Below, piece by piece: positions 45,237-56,049 of a stretch of 64,000 bases of DNA. Both the position numbers and the translations under genes were made by a program. The DNA is from Thozetella sp. PMI_491 (taxonomy: Eukaryota; Ascomycota; Sordariomycetes; Chaetosphaeriales; Chaetosphaeriaceae), in the NCBI GenBank assembly GCA_021432635.1, contig MU270047.1, positions 372,001 through 436,000 of the forward strand, in the 5' to 3' direction. The notes under the pieces were generated by a model. That model was not told the DNA's origin and made no database searches. It was given only the letters and a program-made list of their open reading frames with translations. How positions within the stretch are numbered: position 1 is the stretch's first letter; every line of letters starts with the position of its first letter.

Positions 45237-46463
45237 TCACTCACGCCGGTAGCCGCCGCCGCCGCGCCGCTTGTTGCGTCTCTCCTCCGCATATGCGAAG
45301 TCGGTCGATGACGTGCCAGGGACGTGTACCGAGTGGTGATACGAGCGGGTGCCGACCTCGCTACCGGTGCCGGCATCGCTCTCGGCCCAGCTGCCCGGCA
45401 CCGACTGCTCTGGGGCAGAGCTGGCGGCGTCGCTGCGCTCCTCGATGCGGCGCAGACCGGTGTCGTCGGCACGCTGGAAGCTAAAGTCGCGACGCTGAGC
45501 GGCGCGTCCCTTGTCCTGCAGCCGACGAGCCTCGGCCCGGATACGCTCGCTCTCGCGGTTCGCCGTCTTGTCAGCCGTGGAGTAGACCTTGCGGATGCCG
45601 CCGCTCTTGCTCTCGCGATCCCTCTTGGTAGGCGTGCTGGTGGGCGTGCGCTCGCGGTTGGACATCAGCTCGCTAGTGACAGCGCTGCCGCTGTCCACGT
45701 TGGAAGTCGAAGCGGTCGAGTGGGTCGGGTTGGTGCTGCCGTCCCAGGCGCTGCCTTCGCTCTCCTTGTTGATGCCACCGACGCGGGCGGGCTTCTCGTG
45801 GCGGTAGTCGCGGAGATGTTGCTTGGCCTCGGCCTCGGCGTCCTCATCGATCAGCGCGCCGTCGGGGCCAACCTTGCGGCTGCCCTTGCCGTGCTTCTTC
45901 TCCTCCTTCTCGCGGGCCTTCTCTTCACGGCGTCGCTCCTTGTCGCGCTCCTTTTGCTCACGCTTCTTACGCCTCTTCTCCCGTCCAGAGATGTCCGACG
46001 CGCCGGCTGTGATGCCTGTGATGCCCGTAGTGCCACTCACTACAGTGGTGGCGTCCTCGGTGCTGCCGTCGTCGATGTCCTTATAAATGCTTCCGCCGCC
46101 GAGCTGGGTGCTGGGCGTGGCGCCACTGAGAATAGTGCCATTCGGGCCCTTGCGGCGCAGAACGGTCGACTTGTAATCGTCCCAGTCGTCCTCACGGAAG
46201 TAGAAGCCGCCGTTCTTGGCCCAGAAGAAGAACCAGATGATGGTGATGACGAAGGCGGCGCCAATGAGGCCGAAGAGGACGAACATGACTGTGTTGTTGA
46301 TATCCCCGGCATGAATCACGCCCCGGCTCGGGTCAGTGATGGGTTGGTCATCGCGGGCGAGCAGCACGGAGCGAGCAGCGACGGGGCCGAGCGCTTCGAT
46401 GCCGGCATCTGGAGTGCGTCGGGCAGCGAAGGCTTTGATGCTATCAAGAACTGCGGGCGCCAT
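45237..46463 (-). CDS. Single-pass membrane protein with charged cytosolic tail, unknown function
   Basis: Intronless, 408 residues from the first ATG in frame (MAPAVLDS, 46461-46463). A single hydrophobic helix lies near residues 60-85 (TVMFVLFGLIGAAFVITIIW), immediately followed by FFFWAKNGGFYFREDDWDDY. The rest is polar. There is a very basic and acidic Lys/Arg/Glu block near 160-205 (REKRRKKREQKERDKERRRE), probably helical, and then a Ser/Thr/Arg-rich tail ending RRGGGGYRRE. No classical signal peptide is evident, so an N-out type anchor is inferred. I recognise no named family; it looks like a conserved filamentous-fungal protein. The opposite strand carries an equally long open frame (45324-46640), best explained as a shadow. 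Confidence 0.78.
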   Translation of the reverse strand: MAPAVLDSIKAFAARRTPDAGIEALGPVAARSVLLARDDQPITDPSRGVIHAGDINNTVMFVLFGLIGAAFVITIIWFFFWAKNGGFYFREDDWDDYKSTVLRRKGPNGTILSGATPSTQLGGGSIYKDIDDGSTEDATTVVSGTTGITGITAGASDISGREKRRKKREQKERDKERRREEKAREKEEKKHGKGSRKVGPDGALIDEDAEAEAKQHLRDYRHEKPARVGGINKESEGSAWDGSTNPTHSTASTSNVDSGSAVTSELMSNRERTPTSTPTKRDRESKSGGIRKVYSTADKTANRESERIRAEARRLQDKGRAAQRRDFSFQRADDTGLRRIEERSDAASSAPEQSVPGSWAESDAGTGSEVGTRSYHHSVHVPGTSSTDFAYAEERRNKRRGGGGYRRE

Positions 46464-49400
46464 CGTCGGCGGGTCCACAACGGGGGGTGCCGCTGGAATG
46501 CAGAGGCGCTGCGAACAGTGAGACGGAAATTGAAGACTCAAGATACTTGGCTGGTGCAAGCTGGTCGGCCAGCCAAGCCAAAGGGTGTTTGTGTGCGTGT
46601 CGATGCAGTCGAAGTTGTGGTTTTGATGACCACGAGTTAAAAGCTGGCTAAAAACTTAGTTGACAATCAGTCCGAGATGGTTCGGCGCAGAAATTGGCCA
46701 GAGATCTCGAGTAGCAAAGGGTTGGGCGTCGGCCAGTGAGCGGGTTGGAGGGACCCTGCCTCCCTCTTTGTTTATTTCGTTGACACAGAAACGGCCAGGG
46801 GGGGCTGGGGCAAGCTGGAGTTAGAAGGCGCAGAAGGTTGGAAGGGTTGAAGGGGCTGATGTGGGGCAACCGCCAGACGACGACCAGCCCCACGCCTCTA
46901 GCCGTTGCCCCCGAAACCTCTCCAGTCATTTGCAAAAGTGCATGTTGCGTGCCTGCCTTGCTTGCTTGCCAAGCTTGCCTTTCCCTCCTCCCTCTTGCCT
47001 ATAAATCCCCAGCGGCTACCGGCTTGATTGGACCATTTTTGGGACCACCTTTTTGGGGGGTCGTTGGGTGCGCCACTCGGACGCCGGCTGCTGGCCAGCC
47101 AACGGGTCGGCTGACCGTGGTGTCGTCAGGCTGTGGTGACGTCAGCGAATGTAGAAGAGGAACCGTAGACCCACTTAGATCGATTAGGGGGCAGCAACAT
47201 CCCACACGAGCCATCAGTTCGAGCGAATACACACGTGCTACGTATGTAGTATACAGGCAAACAGGCCACCGGATAATTATACCGCCCTGTAATAGAAAGA
47301 TACGCCGATAGCGCAATCCCCAAGCAAGAGGAAGCTACTTCATTTGCGCAGCTCAAGGTTCTCTTGGCGCACTAACGATCTAGACGGCGAGCTGCCCTCT
47401 CAATCCGTAGCCGTCCCTACGCCTAGAGGTTGAGTCCTAACCATGCCCGACGATTTGCCTTCTTGTTCTCTCTTACCGGCATTTATTCTCAAGGCGTTAC
47501 CCCAACCTCAATCATAGAGCGATTCACGCTCAGAGGAGTCTCACGTTGCTTCAGCATCCCTTAATGTTCCAGCCCATGTAAGTTGCTAGCAAAAAAGGAC
47601 ATAGTACATTTATTTACAGGTAGCTACAGTGTTCTAGCCTTATTGCCTGATGAAAATACGGCCGCCACAGACGTTGTAGAAGGTTGCCCCCCAAAGGACC
47701 ACAGTCTCCGTAGGTAAACCACAGCGCTTTCCACCAGTGGCCGACGGCTCGTTGTTCTCCTCTGCAGAATCGACACAAGCTGTTGCCAACCTGGCAGCCT
47801 GCGGGAGACGAAACAAAGAGTGTATAATCTCTCAGTATAAAAATTCGGGCTACATTAAGCATACGGAAAGACAGCGGCGTGTATGCTCCAAAAGCATCGA
47901 ACTTAGGTGGATATCCGATAGGTCCTCTGCTAGTTAGCTACATGAACAAACTCGCCCCCTTATTCACCTCGGATGACCCCCTGTTTAGCAGTTGTCAGAT
48001 GCAAATAATGCCCGTAAAACCAAATACCTTTTCAGTTATGGCGAGTAACAGCCAGCACATCGACTCTCTGGGGAGGGAGATAGCAGGATGAGGTGCACGG
48101 CGATACGTGGAGCTGCTTCGCCAAAACTCTAACCTCGGGAGAACCTGTTTGAACCTGCGGGTTAGTCTTTAGCTCGAAAGGCGGCGCTGAGCTGGCAAGA
48201 AAGCTCAGGCTGAGATGTCCAGTTATTGAATATATACATAGACAAAGCTCGAGTTCGCACGACTGGTTAACGAGAGTATCAACCCGCGTATAGCTCATTT
48301 GTAACTCTTCTGAAGCCAACGAGTAGCTAGGCTCATGTAACGCCCCCGTGGTAATCTACAGACCGGAACCCCCAGGCTCTCTCTTCATAGTATTAAGGTA
48401 TTGACAGAATCACCTGGGCAGATTGTACCCACATCCCTCCAGCACCATCTGAACCTTCGATACATTAGGTAAATATATAGTTTTTGCCTACTTAGTAGCT
48501 ATTCAGATTCTATTAGGACAGTTAGAACAGCTATGATAGTGATAATGTCGCTACTTTTGCGCTTGTGAGCCTATGACGTATGTCGCTCACTCATCACTTC
48601 TCGAGGCAGCCAAGTTGCGGCTCCAGATTGGAGCCCGCCTGACATCACTTTATGAAAGACTACGCGCAGCTATTTACCGTGAGTATACATGCCCATTCTC
48701 GAAGTTTCTGGTATTAACGAACTTCGAAAGGCGTGCCAAGGACCTAGGTAAGGTTAGAGGACACGGGAAGCAGCTGCTGTTCCCTCTAACATCCATCTCT
48801 CCCTGGATTCGATGAGACATGGCTGAGGCTCAAGAGTATTTAACGGCCGAGATCTGTTGGGATCTATTGCGAGCCTAGTGACACCATTCCCGGTCCGCGT
48901 TCCCCCTTTACTGAAGAACCAGTTGAAGCTTGGTAGAGGTACCGAATTAAACCAATTCCGAAAGGCTATCTTTTCCCTGCATTGTCCTCGGGGGAGGTGT
49001 TCTCCCTTCCTCTACTTCCGGTATTATGCTGTCCAACCTGCTGTTTGTCGAGAAAAAGAGGCCTGGATACCGCCTGTACGATTATATCCGAAGCTTAGTT
49101 AATCAAACGCTTCTATGCATAGCCAGACATGAGGCTATTGCAGCTTCTCTTCTATCACATGTACCCAGGATGAACACTGGTGGTTTATGACCGTTGATAA
49201 TGTCTTGGTAGCGATATTGTCCCTTGGGTGCCTACCCCTTGAAAGAAAGTCGAGCACATTGTACGAACTGACACCAGAGATCTGGTACAACAAATAGCAA
49301 GTGCGTTCGGATACTTTAGCATGCTGTCTATCTCACCTCAAACGCCTACTGCAACAATGGCTCACAGATAATTATCGGAACAGTGAAATATGTCTCGTAA

Positions 49401-52400
49401 CAACTGTAGTGATAACAATAGTCGGTAGATGGATCTCTCAGGTGGGGAGAGAAGGAAGGGAGGGGAGGTTTATCCAACTCTTGGGAGGGCATTGCTACAT
49501 GGTCTCTGTCTTGGCTCTTGAATTCGAGAGAAGGCTGCCATAGCTTGCTAACCATGCAACAGAGCAACTGTGGAAACTATCATTGTGATGAAATAGTAAC
49601 CTATGACTCTGTCGTCGGCGCACCGGAGTCTCGGCTTCCGGTTCGAGGCAAGGTATATTTGATATTTGGCATTTCCCGCCTGGAGAGCCAGCTATCTAGT
49701 TGCATATAGAGAACGCTGAGGCCTGAACCTAGCACATACGACCATAACCACTGGAAAACTCGGGATCCCGTCCGCTCTCCCCTAGATAAGCCAGTGAGTG
49801 CTGGATTAGTAGTTGGGTCGGTGACGACCAGCGAATACCCGGTGTTGTATGTTTTCTGCTTTACTTTTTTGCTCCCGTTAGATCTCTGCATCCTAGTGAG
49901 TCTCTCTGATCCTAAGGAAGGGCTAATTACTGCTCATTTTTTGCACTATCGTTTGTCAAGGTCGGCCTTCACAAGCAAGCCATGCAGTTCCGAGAAGTGA
50001 AGGGTGGGCCACGAGAAGGACCCTTTGGGGTATGCCTCCTGAGTAGCCCATGCGCTTAGGATATAGCACCCTCAAAGTATAGCATCACTATCGAGCCCAC
50101 AACTGTGGCCCCGGAAGAGTCTTGGGCCGTTTTGCCCCTATCCAGACTCAACCACTTGGCTTCAAGGTTTCGGCTTTGTCTCCAATGCGAACCTGAGAGG
50201 TGGGCCATTAGCAGGTGCTAGCGAGATGGGGAGGCCAGGATAGAGCATAGAGACAAAGAAATATAGTTGGCGTGTGGGTGAAAGGAGACAGCAATTTGCA
50301 AAACATTGCATGGGAGATAGGTACATGGGAGGAGACAGCTGCATGCGAGATGGCTCCTTCGGGCCTCGGTCCGTTTTGCTGGGGCGAGCGTGAGCCAGCC
50401 GGAAGCGACCCGGCCATCGCAAACCGTCTCAGCAATATGTATTTTGACAAGGTAGCGCTGGCTCTAGGGAATGAGAAGGATTGGGAGGAGGTATATAATC
50501 CATGCTTGTCTAGTAATAATTGCTGGCGTGTTGTCTAGCCGGCCTAGCTCCGGAGACTGGTAATTGGACACAAACCATTAAACCATAGCGGTAGCATAGT
50601 GCAGCTCCCACTAGCCTGTCCGTAATTACAGCATGTACACACGCGTAAATGAAGCAAGACGGATGCTACAGTACGTACAGTAGCTTATTTTACTCTTCGC
50701 CATCCTAATTAGGACCCCTCCCTCCTCCCCACACACTGCGAACCAGCCCTCGGGCGCTCCCGCCAATCCGGAACCGTCCGTGTGGGCTTCGAAGACCCTT
50801 CTATTTCTTTTTTCTTTTTTTGTTCTTTTGCTTCCCGCGTACCGGCCGCCACCAGGCCTTCCCCTCAGGCCCTCCGTCGAGCACCGGATGAGCCACCCGT
50901 CCGCCGGGCGGCGAACAGACCCTGGGTCTGTTTTGCTGCTTACGCTACCGTCTCAAAAATACTTGTGGGCGTTACGGCCAGGAACGAAAGAAGAGAGAAA
51001 GGAGGCAGGGGGGGTGCGAGGAGTCCGTCTATCGCGCGGAGCTTCCCTCTCTTTCCGCCGAAAGCCATTCCCTGCCTGTTTCTGTGTCAAAGGTCTCCGA
51101 GCGGGCTGCTTGAATCAGGTGCGACTGATGGGCCATGCCATAAACCCTTGCTCGAACAGGGGGGCAGCAGAGCGGCAGGACGACGCTCTCTCGATTCTCG
51201 CAACATTGCCTGGCATAACGGACGATCCGTCGCACCGGGCTCCCCGGCACAGGGAGGCGGGGCGGGAATGGAAGAGAGGGACGGAGGGAGAAAGGGCAGT
51301 GTTCATGGTCCGTCGCCGTGCCAGACCGTTTCAGGCGTGTGTCACGACGCGCTGCGAAGCGCTGCGCTGTTAGCAGCGAGAAACGATAGACGGGGCGCTC
51401 GCTGCTCGGCCGCGCCGAAACGCATGAGCTCCTTCCTACCCTTAAGCCTCCTCTTAACGCTCCAGGACGCGAACCAATGTATAGCAGCACACAACCAAGT
51501 GCCTGAGCTACTACCAGCTCATCCTCTCGCGAACCAAGCTCGTATATCGCACCAGCATGGTCCCAGGTAGAAGGGGGGCCGATGCCGCTCAGGCCACGGA
51601 CAGGTGCTTGTAGCCTCGGCTCTCTACCTGTCAGTCTGGTGATTCGCCCCCGGCGTGAGCTGGCTGTGGTCACTGCGGCCGAGCTCCATATGCTGCACTT
51701 GCTGTGCATGCTCGAGGTGGCTTTGTTCTTCGCGTCACCTCCCCTCTACTAACTATCAATCCTGCTGCTGTGCTGGTGGCTGTGATACGGCTCCTCATCG
51801 CCACTGGTCCTACCGTGCGTCCCTGTGGTGTTGGCTCGCAGCAGGCGAGCTACTGCCGTGCTTCCCACGCTGCGGCTCCAAGACAGACGCTGAGTCGTCG
51901 TCCAATCTTCGGCCCCTGTTTGACCGAAAGCTTTCTCCCCCTCTCTTGGGAGCCGGCGCATGATTCGAGATTCAGGACCGGTGCGGTCATCAACAGGTGA
52001 GACTGGCCAGCCCGCGCGCGCCCACGTATGCGTCGTCAGAAAGATATGTCGTCCACGGGACCGCTTTCGGGCCGGCAGGCATAAAAACAGCACTCTGCAG
52101 TTGCGTTGTGTTGCCACCTGCAATACCCTTCATAGAGAGATAGAGCTATAGTAGAGCGAGCGATAGGGGAACCCAGGGATTGTGTACTGGTAGGACCCGC
52201 CGGGAGGGGGGGTGGGGGGCCGAAGCAGCTTACAGCACTAGAGAGACGCCCAGGGAGCGCAGCGCCTGGGGAAAAGACAAACAGCCTGAGGTAAGTATGT
52301 TGTGTAAAAGGCGTTGTATCTGCGTGGGAGAAGCAGTGCCATGGCCAACGCCGCGGAGCTCCCCATGCTCACAAGCAAGGGGGCAAGCTCCATCTGCAGC

Positions 52401-52672
52401 AATTTGATTGCGGGGATCCCCTGTCGCGACTGCGCATATCCGTGCCCGCCTCGCCGGAGTCCGGGGCGAAAACGCCTAGAGGGGGAGGAAGGGGAATCAC
52501 AGCTGATTTACACATGCCTGCGAAACATTATAGGCACGCCGGCATTGCTTAGCGCTGGGAGTGAGTGTGATTACGCATCCCCCCCTGTGATCCATGCCCC
52601 CTCCCCCCGATCTAGACAGTCATGCCAAGCTCGAAGCTCGAATCAGCCTCGCCCAAACGTATTCGGGGCGGA

Positions 52673-52714
52673 GTTGGCTGTTGGCTATTGGATGTTGGCT
52701 GTTGGCGGTTGGCG
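52673..52714. repeat. 7-bp tandem repeat, about six units
   Basis: Units read GTTGGCT, GTTGGCT, ATTGGAT, GTTGGCT, GTTGGCG, GTTGGCG, followed by a partial GTTG. The third unit is diverged. It is non-coding and lies in the gene-poor region. Confidence 0.9.
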
Positions 52715-53033
52715 GTTGCTCTCTCCCAGGCCAGACAGTTCTGATACCATCGGACTGCCCAAATCCGGGAATCCACGGAATGGGAGGAAGGGGAAGGGAT
52801 GTGACCAACTGTCCCTTCAGCCAAGCCCCGAGACCTGGTGAGCTCACTAATGGTGCAGGGCATGGATGATGTAGGGGAAGGCACCCCAATGGCAGTCACA
52901 GAGCGCGAACGGGCTTGACAAGGGATCAAAGGGGCTGTTGGGGTGCTGTGACCCGCAGTTGTGTTCATGCTAGCCCATTCTGCTCTAGGAGAGGCGCGTG
53001 GTAACCTGTGGAAAATTCGAGATCCGCAGAGAT

Positions 53034-53063
53034 ACTGGGACGATCACAGGTGATCGTCCCAGT
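53034..53063. repeat. Perfect inverted repeat, 14-bp arms with 2-nt centre
   Basis: The arm ACTGGGACGATCAC is followed by AG and then by its exact reverse complement GTGATCGTCCCAGT. As RNA this would fold with a 13-bp stem and 4-nt loop. No direct target-site repeat or flanking gene explains it. Confidence 0.95.
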
Positions 53064-54468
53064 GTGAACAATGCCATGCATAGCAGGACCGACGGGCTCT
53101 ACAGACGTGACGGTTTCATGCCAGTTATCGCTGCCATAGAGAAGCCCCGACTAAGCCCATCTCATACAGTCGGACAGTCAGATGTCCCTCTATTCACCAG
53201 CAGTGCAGGAGGGGCCGGCATGAATGGGATGGTATCATTGTGCTGAGATTGCAGATTTGCTGAATAGGAACTCATCGTAGGTATACCCTCCAATTTGACC
53301 CTCCCTTTGCGTAGACCCTCTCGCGCCATGAGTCCGTTCTGATGCTGTCTATATCGACAATGAATTGCTCTTAGGCGGGGGAGGAAAGAAAACAGGACAT
53401 GCCATCTTACTTTGCGTCCGGGGTGAACATCAACCTCGTCTCGTTTCCAGCCACGGGCTACGTCATGCACCTGAAGGCGGGAACCCTTCCAGATAGCTCG
53501 ATAGCCTTTACCCAACTCCCAAAGCTCCCCCGACTCCATGCCTCCCAGTGCGTATTGCAGAAGCCATCCTGCCCAGGGCGCGGGCGAGCCGTTCCCAAGG
53601 CCGGCAAAAATAGCGATTAAGGTGCGGTGAAGATATGAATCCCCCAAGGTTGATATTCTAGAAGATGGCATATTCCCTTCCTCCCAGAAAGAAGTGTGAA
53701 CTTCCATTGTCGTACAGACAAAGTCTAAACAGAGGATACCTCGCATGAGCCAAACTGGTCGAGGGAAGAGGGAAAAAACTCCAAAACTCTGACGCCATTT
53801 GCGGATGCGAGAACAGCTAGCCTTCGTACAGAAGATTTGTGAGGTTATCGCACAGCATGGCGCAGCCATACTCGAAAGGAAACACCAAGATAAAAACAAG
53901 AAGGGGTATTTGTGAGAGTGAGACAATCTCTCGCTCGTTGTAGCCAAGGCCGACGACACGCGAGCACAGCGAAATCAACTCGAAGCAAATCGCAAAGCTA
54001 AGGAGATCCCCACCCACGATTGTGCGGCGCTTCTGTTTCCTCCTAGCAGTTCATCGAACACAAGATCGAGGACCGGATGTCAAACTGAAAGATAACACTG
54101 GAGAAAAATAAGGGCTCCGGTATAACAGGATAGATGCAGCTATCCTATGCTTTTGGGGAGATCGACTTTTCCGCTCTCACTTTTGGTATGATGCAGCAAG
54201 AAGGGTTCGCCCGTGTACAAAGCACAGGAAGAGATCAAGAAGAACGGTATAATGACCAAGAGTAAGACCAAGTACGCAATTAAAACAAAACAAAAAAAGC
54301 AATCGCTCGCTCGCTTCGACATAGCCCAAAAAGGTATCAAGTATGCACAAAAATGAAACCAGGTGGGTGATATCGTCGTCGGCCATTCGCCGCCCGGTCA
54401 TGAAGTTCGTCATCGTCATCTCGTCAACCAGGCCCCACGTCATATGCAGCACCTGTGCGTGGGCTCAT

Positions 54469-56049
54469 TTAGTAATAGGCCCCGGCAGGGGGATAAGGCG
54501 GGTATGGTGGAGCCTCGTACGGCGCGTAAGGAGCATCGTACACAGAGTCGTACCGTGGCGGCATTGGCAAGGCCCGTGAGAAGGATCCTGCCTGCGAGTT
54601 TGTACGAGCGCGGATCGCAGGGCGCTCGAACCGAGTTCGGCGGTCGTCCTGGTCCATGTAGCTCGACTTGTCGCTGCCGCCCCGATAGCCGGGGCCCCGT
54701 GTGCTCGAGAAGGAGATCTCGGCTCCGTCTTCGCACCGCATCTCGGCGTCACCGATGGTGAGCTTGATGTTTCCCCTGGCGCGGATGGTCGTGACGTCTT
54801 CCTCGCCGCTGGAGCGTGTTGTCCTGGTTGTGGCTGAGTGCCTGTAGTCGCTCTCGTCTTGGCTATCAGAGCTGCGAGTTGACCGGCTGCTTGTGCTGTT
54901 CTTGTTGGCCTTGCGGAGTGACTCCTCGGTGAGTGGTATCGTGGCGGTGCCAACGTCGTTCTGGTAGGCGGTGGCTTCCCGCAACTTGTCCTTGTAACCA
55001 CCCACACCAGGCAGGTAGGAATCACGACGGCCAGAGCGACTCGGCCGTCGAGCAATCTCAGTGTGGTAAGGCAGCCCGGTGTCGTAGGCAATGGAGGTGG
55101 CTCCGATACTGGGCCGCCTTGCCCTGCCGCGTGTGACGGGGGAACTGCCATAGTCATAGGGCTGCTGTGGTGAGATGTCCTGGAAGAGGTCGACGTCGTC
55201 GTCGAAGATGAGTGACCGTCTCGCCGGAGTCGTCGGAGGACGGAACGGTGCACTGCCGACTGGGCGAGTAGTTGCTGGTCTGGCGGGGGGGTGCATCGCA
55301 CGCTGATCCTCCTCGGGCTTGAACAGCTTCTTGTGCAATGAAGTCCGCCGGGATGGGCGTTCGACTACCGGACGCTCATTCTCTTGTTCATAGTCGTCAT
55401 AAGCGCCACGTGATGGCGGGCGAAATCCCATGGCGGATACTGGCCGTCCAAACCGGTGCTCAAGTGGGCGGGAGAAGTAGTCGGCCTGGGCTGGCACCGG
55501 TTGCGAGTTGGGATACACCAGGGTCTGGTATGCCTGGGCGGGATATGACGCCGGCATTGGGGCTGGGCTGGGGTGTGGTGGGGGATACCACCTGGTATTT
55601 GCCTGTGGTGGTCTTGAGGTAGCGTAATAGCTCGCCGGCCGCATGGTCTGGCCACGAGGCCGCGAGGTCGAGGTGGTAACCGTTGCCGGCACGCCGTAGA
55701 ATGACGACGGTGGCGGCATGGTCTTTGCGTGTTTGGGCGCCGGTCGCATGGTGACGACGGCTTTCTTGATGCTGGATGAGCTCCTCTCCTTGTCCTTGGG
55801 CGGCGGCTTCGGCCTCGATTCTCTCCTGGCGGGAGCTGGGTGTGCGGTGGAATCGGAGTCGGTCAGGGGCGGAGAGATAGACCCTCTCCTCTCTCTCCTC
55901 GACTCCTTGCGGGGCTTGCTGGTGTTTGACCTCTCTTTCGTGGGGCTGGCATAGGATCGTGCGTATTTCCTGGTCTCCTCGAGCACGTCCCCGGAGGTCT
56001 CGTCGACGTCCGCGACGCTCGCAATCAGCGGCTCGGGCCTCACCGACAT
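54469..56049 (-). CDS. Largely disordered protein of unknown function
   Basis: Intronless, 526 residues, starting MSVRPEPLIASVADVDETSG. Composition is dominated by Ser, Arg, Pro, Thr and Tyr. Residues 1-340 have many Pro and Tyr and two basic clusters (RKESRRERRGS, RRPSRSGRRDSY). Near 340-375 is a helical charged stretch (GGYKDKLREATAYQNDVGTA). Around 420-450 the only folded-looking segment appears (TIRARGNIKLTIGDAEMRCE, DGAEISFSSTRGPGYRGG), possibly a small beta module. The C-terminus is Pro/Tyr-rich (YDAPYAPYEAPPYPPYPP). I recognise no family. Long uninterrupted frame, plausible codon use and an ATG at the natural edge support a real gene. Many Arg-Xaa-Xaa-Ser sites could be phosphorylated. 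Confidence 0.77.
   Translation of the reverse strand: MSVRPEPLIASVADVDETSGDVLEETRKYARSYASPTKERSNTSKPRKESRRERRGSISPPLTDSDSTAHPAPARRESRPKPPPKDKERSSSSIKKAVVTMRPAPKHAKTMPPPSSFYGVPATVTTSTSRPRGQTMRPASYYATSRPPQANTRWYPPPHPSPAPMPASYPAQAYQTLVYPNSQPVPAQADYFSRPLEHRFGRPVSAMGFRPPSRGAYDDYEQENERPVVERPSRRTSLHKKLFKPEEDQRAMHPPARPATTRPVGSAPFRPPTTPARRSLIFDDDVDLFQDISPQQPYDYGSSPVTRGRARRPSIGATSIAYDTGLPYHTEIARRPSRSGRRDSYLPGVGGYKDKLREATAYQNDVGTATIPLTEESLRKANKNSTSSRSTRSSDSQDESDYRHSATTRTTRSSGEEDVTTIRARGNIKLTIGDAEMRCEDGAEISFSSTRGPGYRGGSDKSSYMDQDDRRTRFERPAIRARTNSQAGSFSRALPMPPRYDSVYDAPYAPYEAPPYPPYPPAGAYY

Larger units (their letters stand above)
46464..54468. other. Gene-poor 8-kb region
   Basis: No gene could be supported across 8 kb. 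The part at about 47.5-50.0 kb is AT-richer than its surroundings, with frequent stops in all frames, and could be old decayed repeat sequence; no terminal repeats or transposase motifs were found. From 50.7 to 51.7 kb the sequence is GC-rich with open frames on both strands, but these lack coding features. It includes a 7-bp tandem repeat at 52673-52714 and a perfect inverted repeat at 53034-53063. Confidence 0.5.

Noticed and set aside
45324-46640. Plus-strand open frame of 438 codons opposite the membrane protein gene
   Set aside because: Composition (Ala, Leu, Val, Gly, Arg) is that of an antisense shadow, while the minus frame has a transmembrane helix and coherent charged blocks.
48140-48175. 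tRNA B-box-like word GGTTCAAA on the minus strand
   Set aside because: The flanking bases do not form a T-arm stem and no A-box or acceptor stem was found. No other tRNA candidate held up on either strand.
50780-51709. Overlapping open frames of 197, 262 and 226 codons on both strands
   Set aside because: GC-rich sequence gives chance openness in several frames at once; no domains, no splice logic and Arg/Ser/Pro-heavy composition.
53162-53959. Minus-strand open frame of 265 codons
   Set aside because: No recognisable domain, no good start context and erratic composition. Kept out of the gene list, though a transcript would make me reconsider.
46464-54468. Transposable element in the gene-poor region
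   Set aside because: No terminal repeats, target-site duplications or transposase or reverse-transcriptase motifs were seen; only composition hints at old repeat material.
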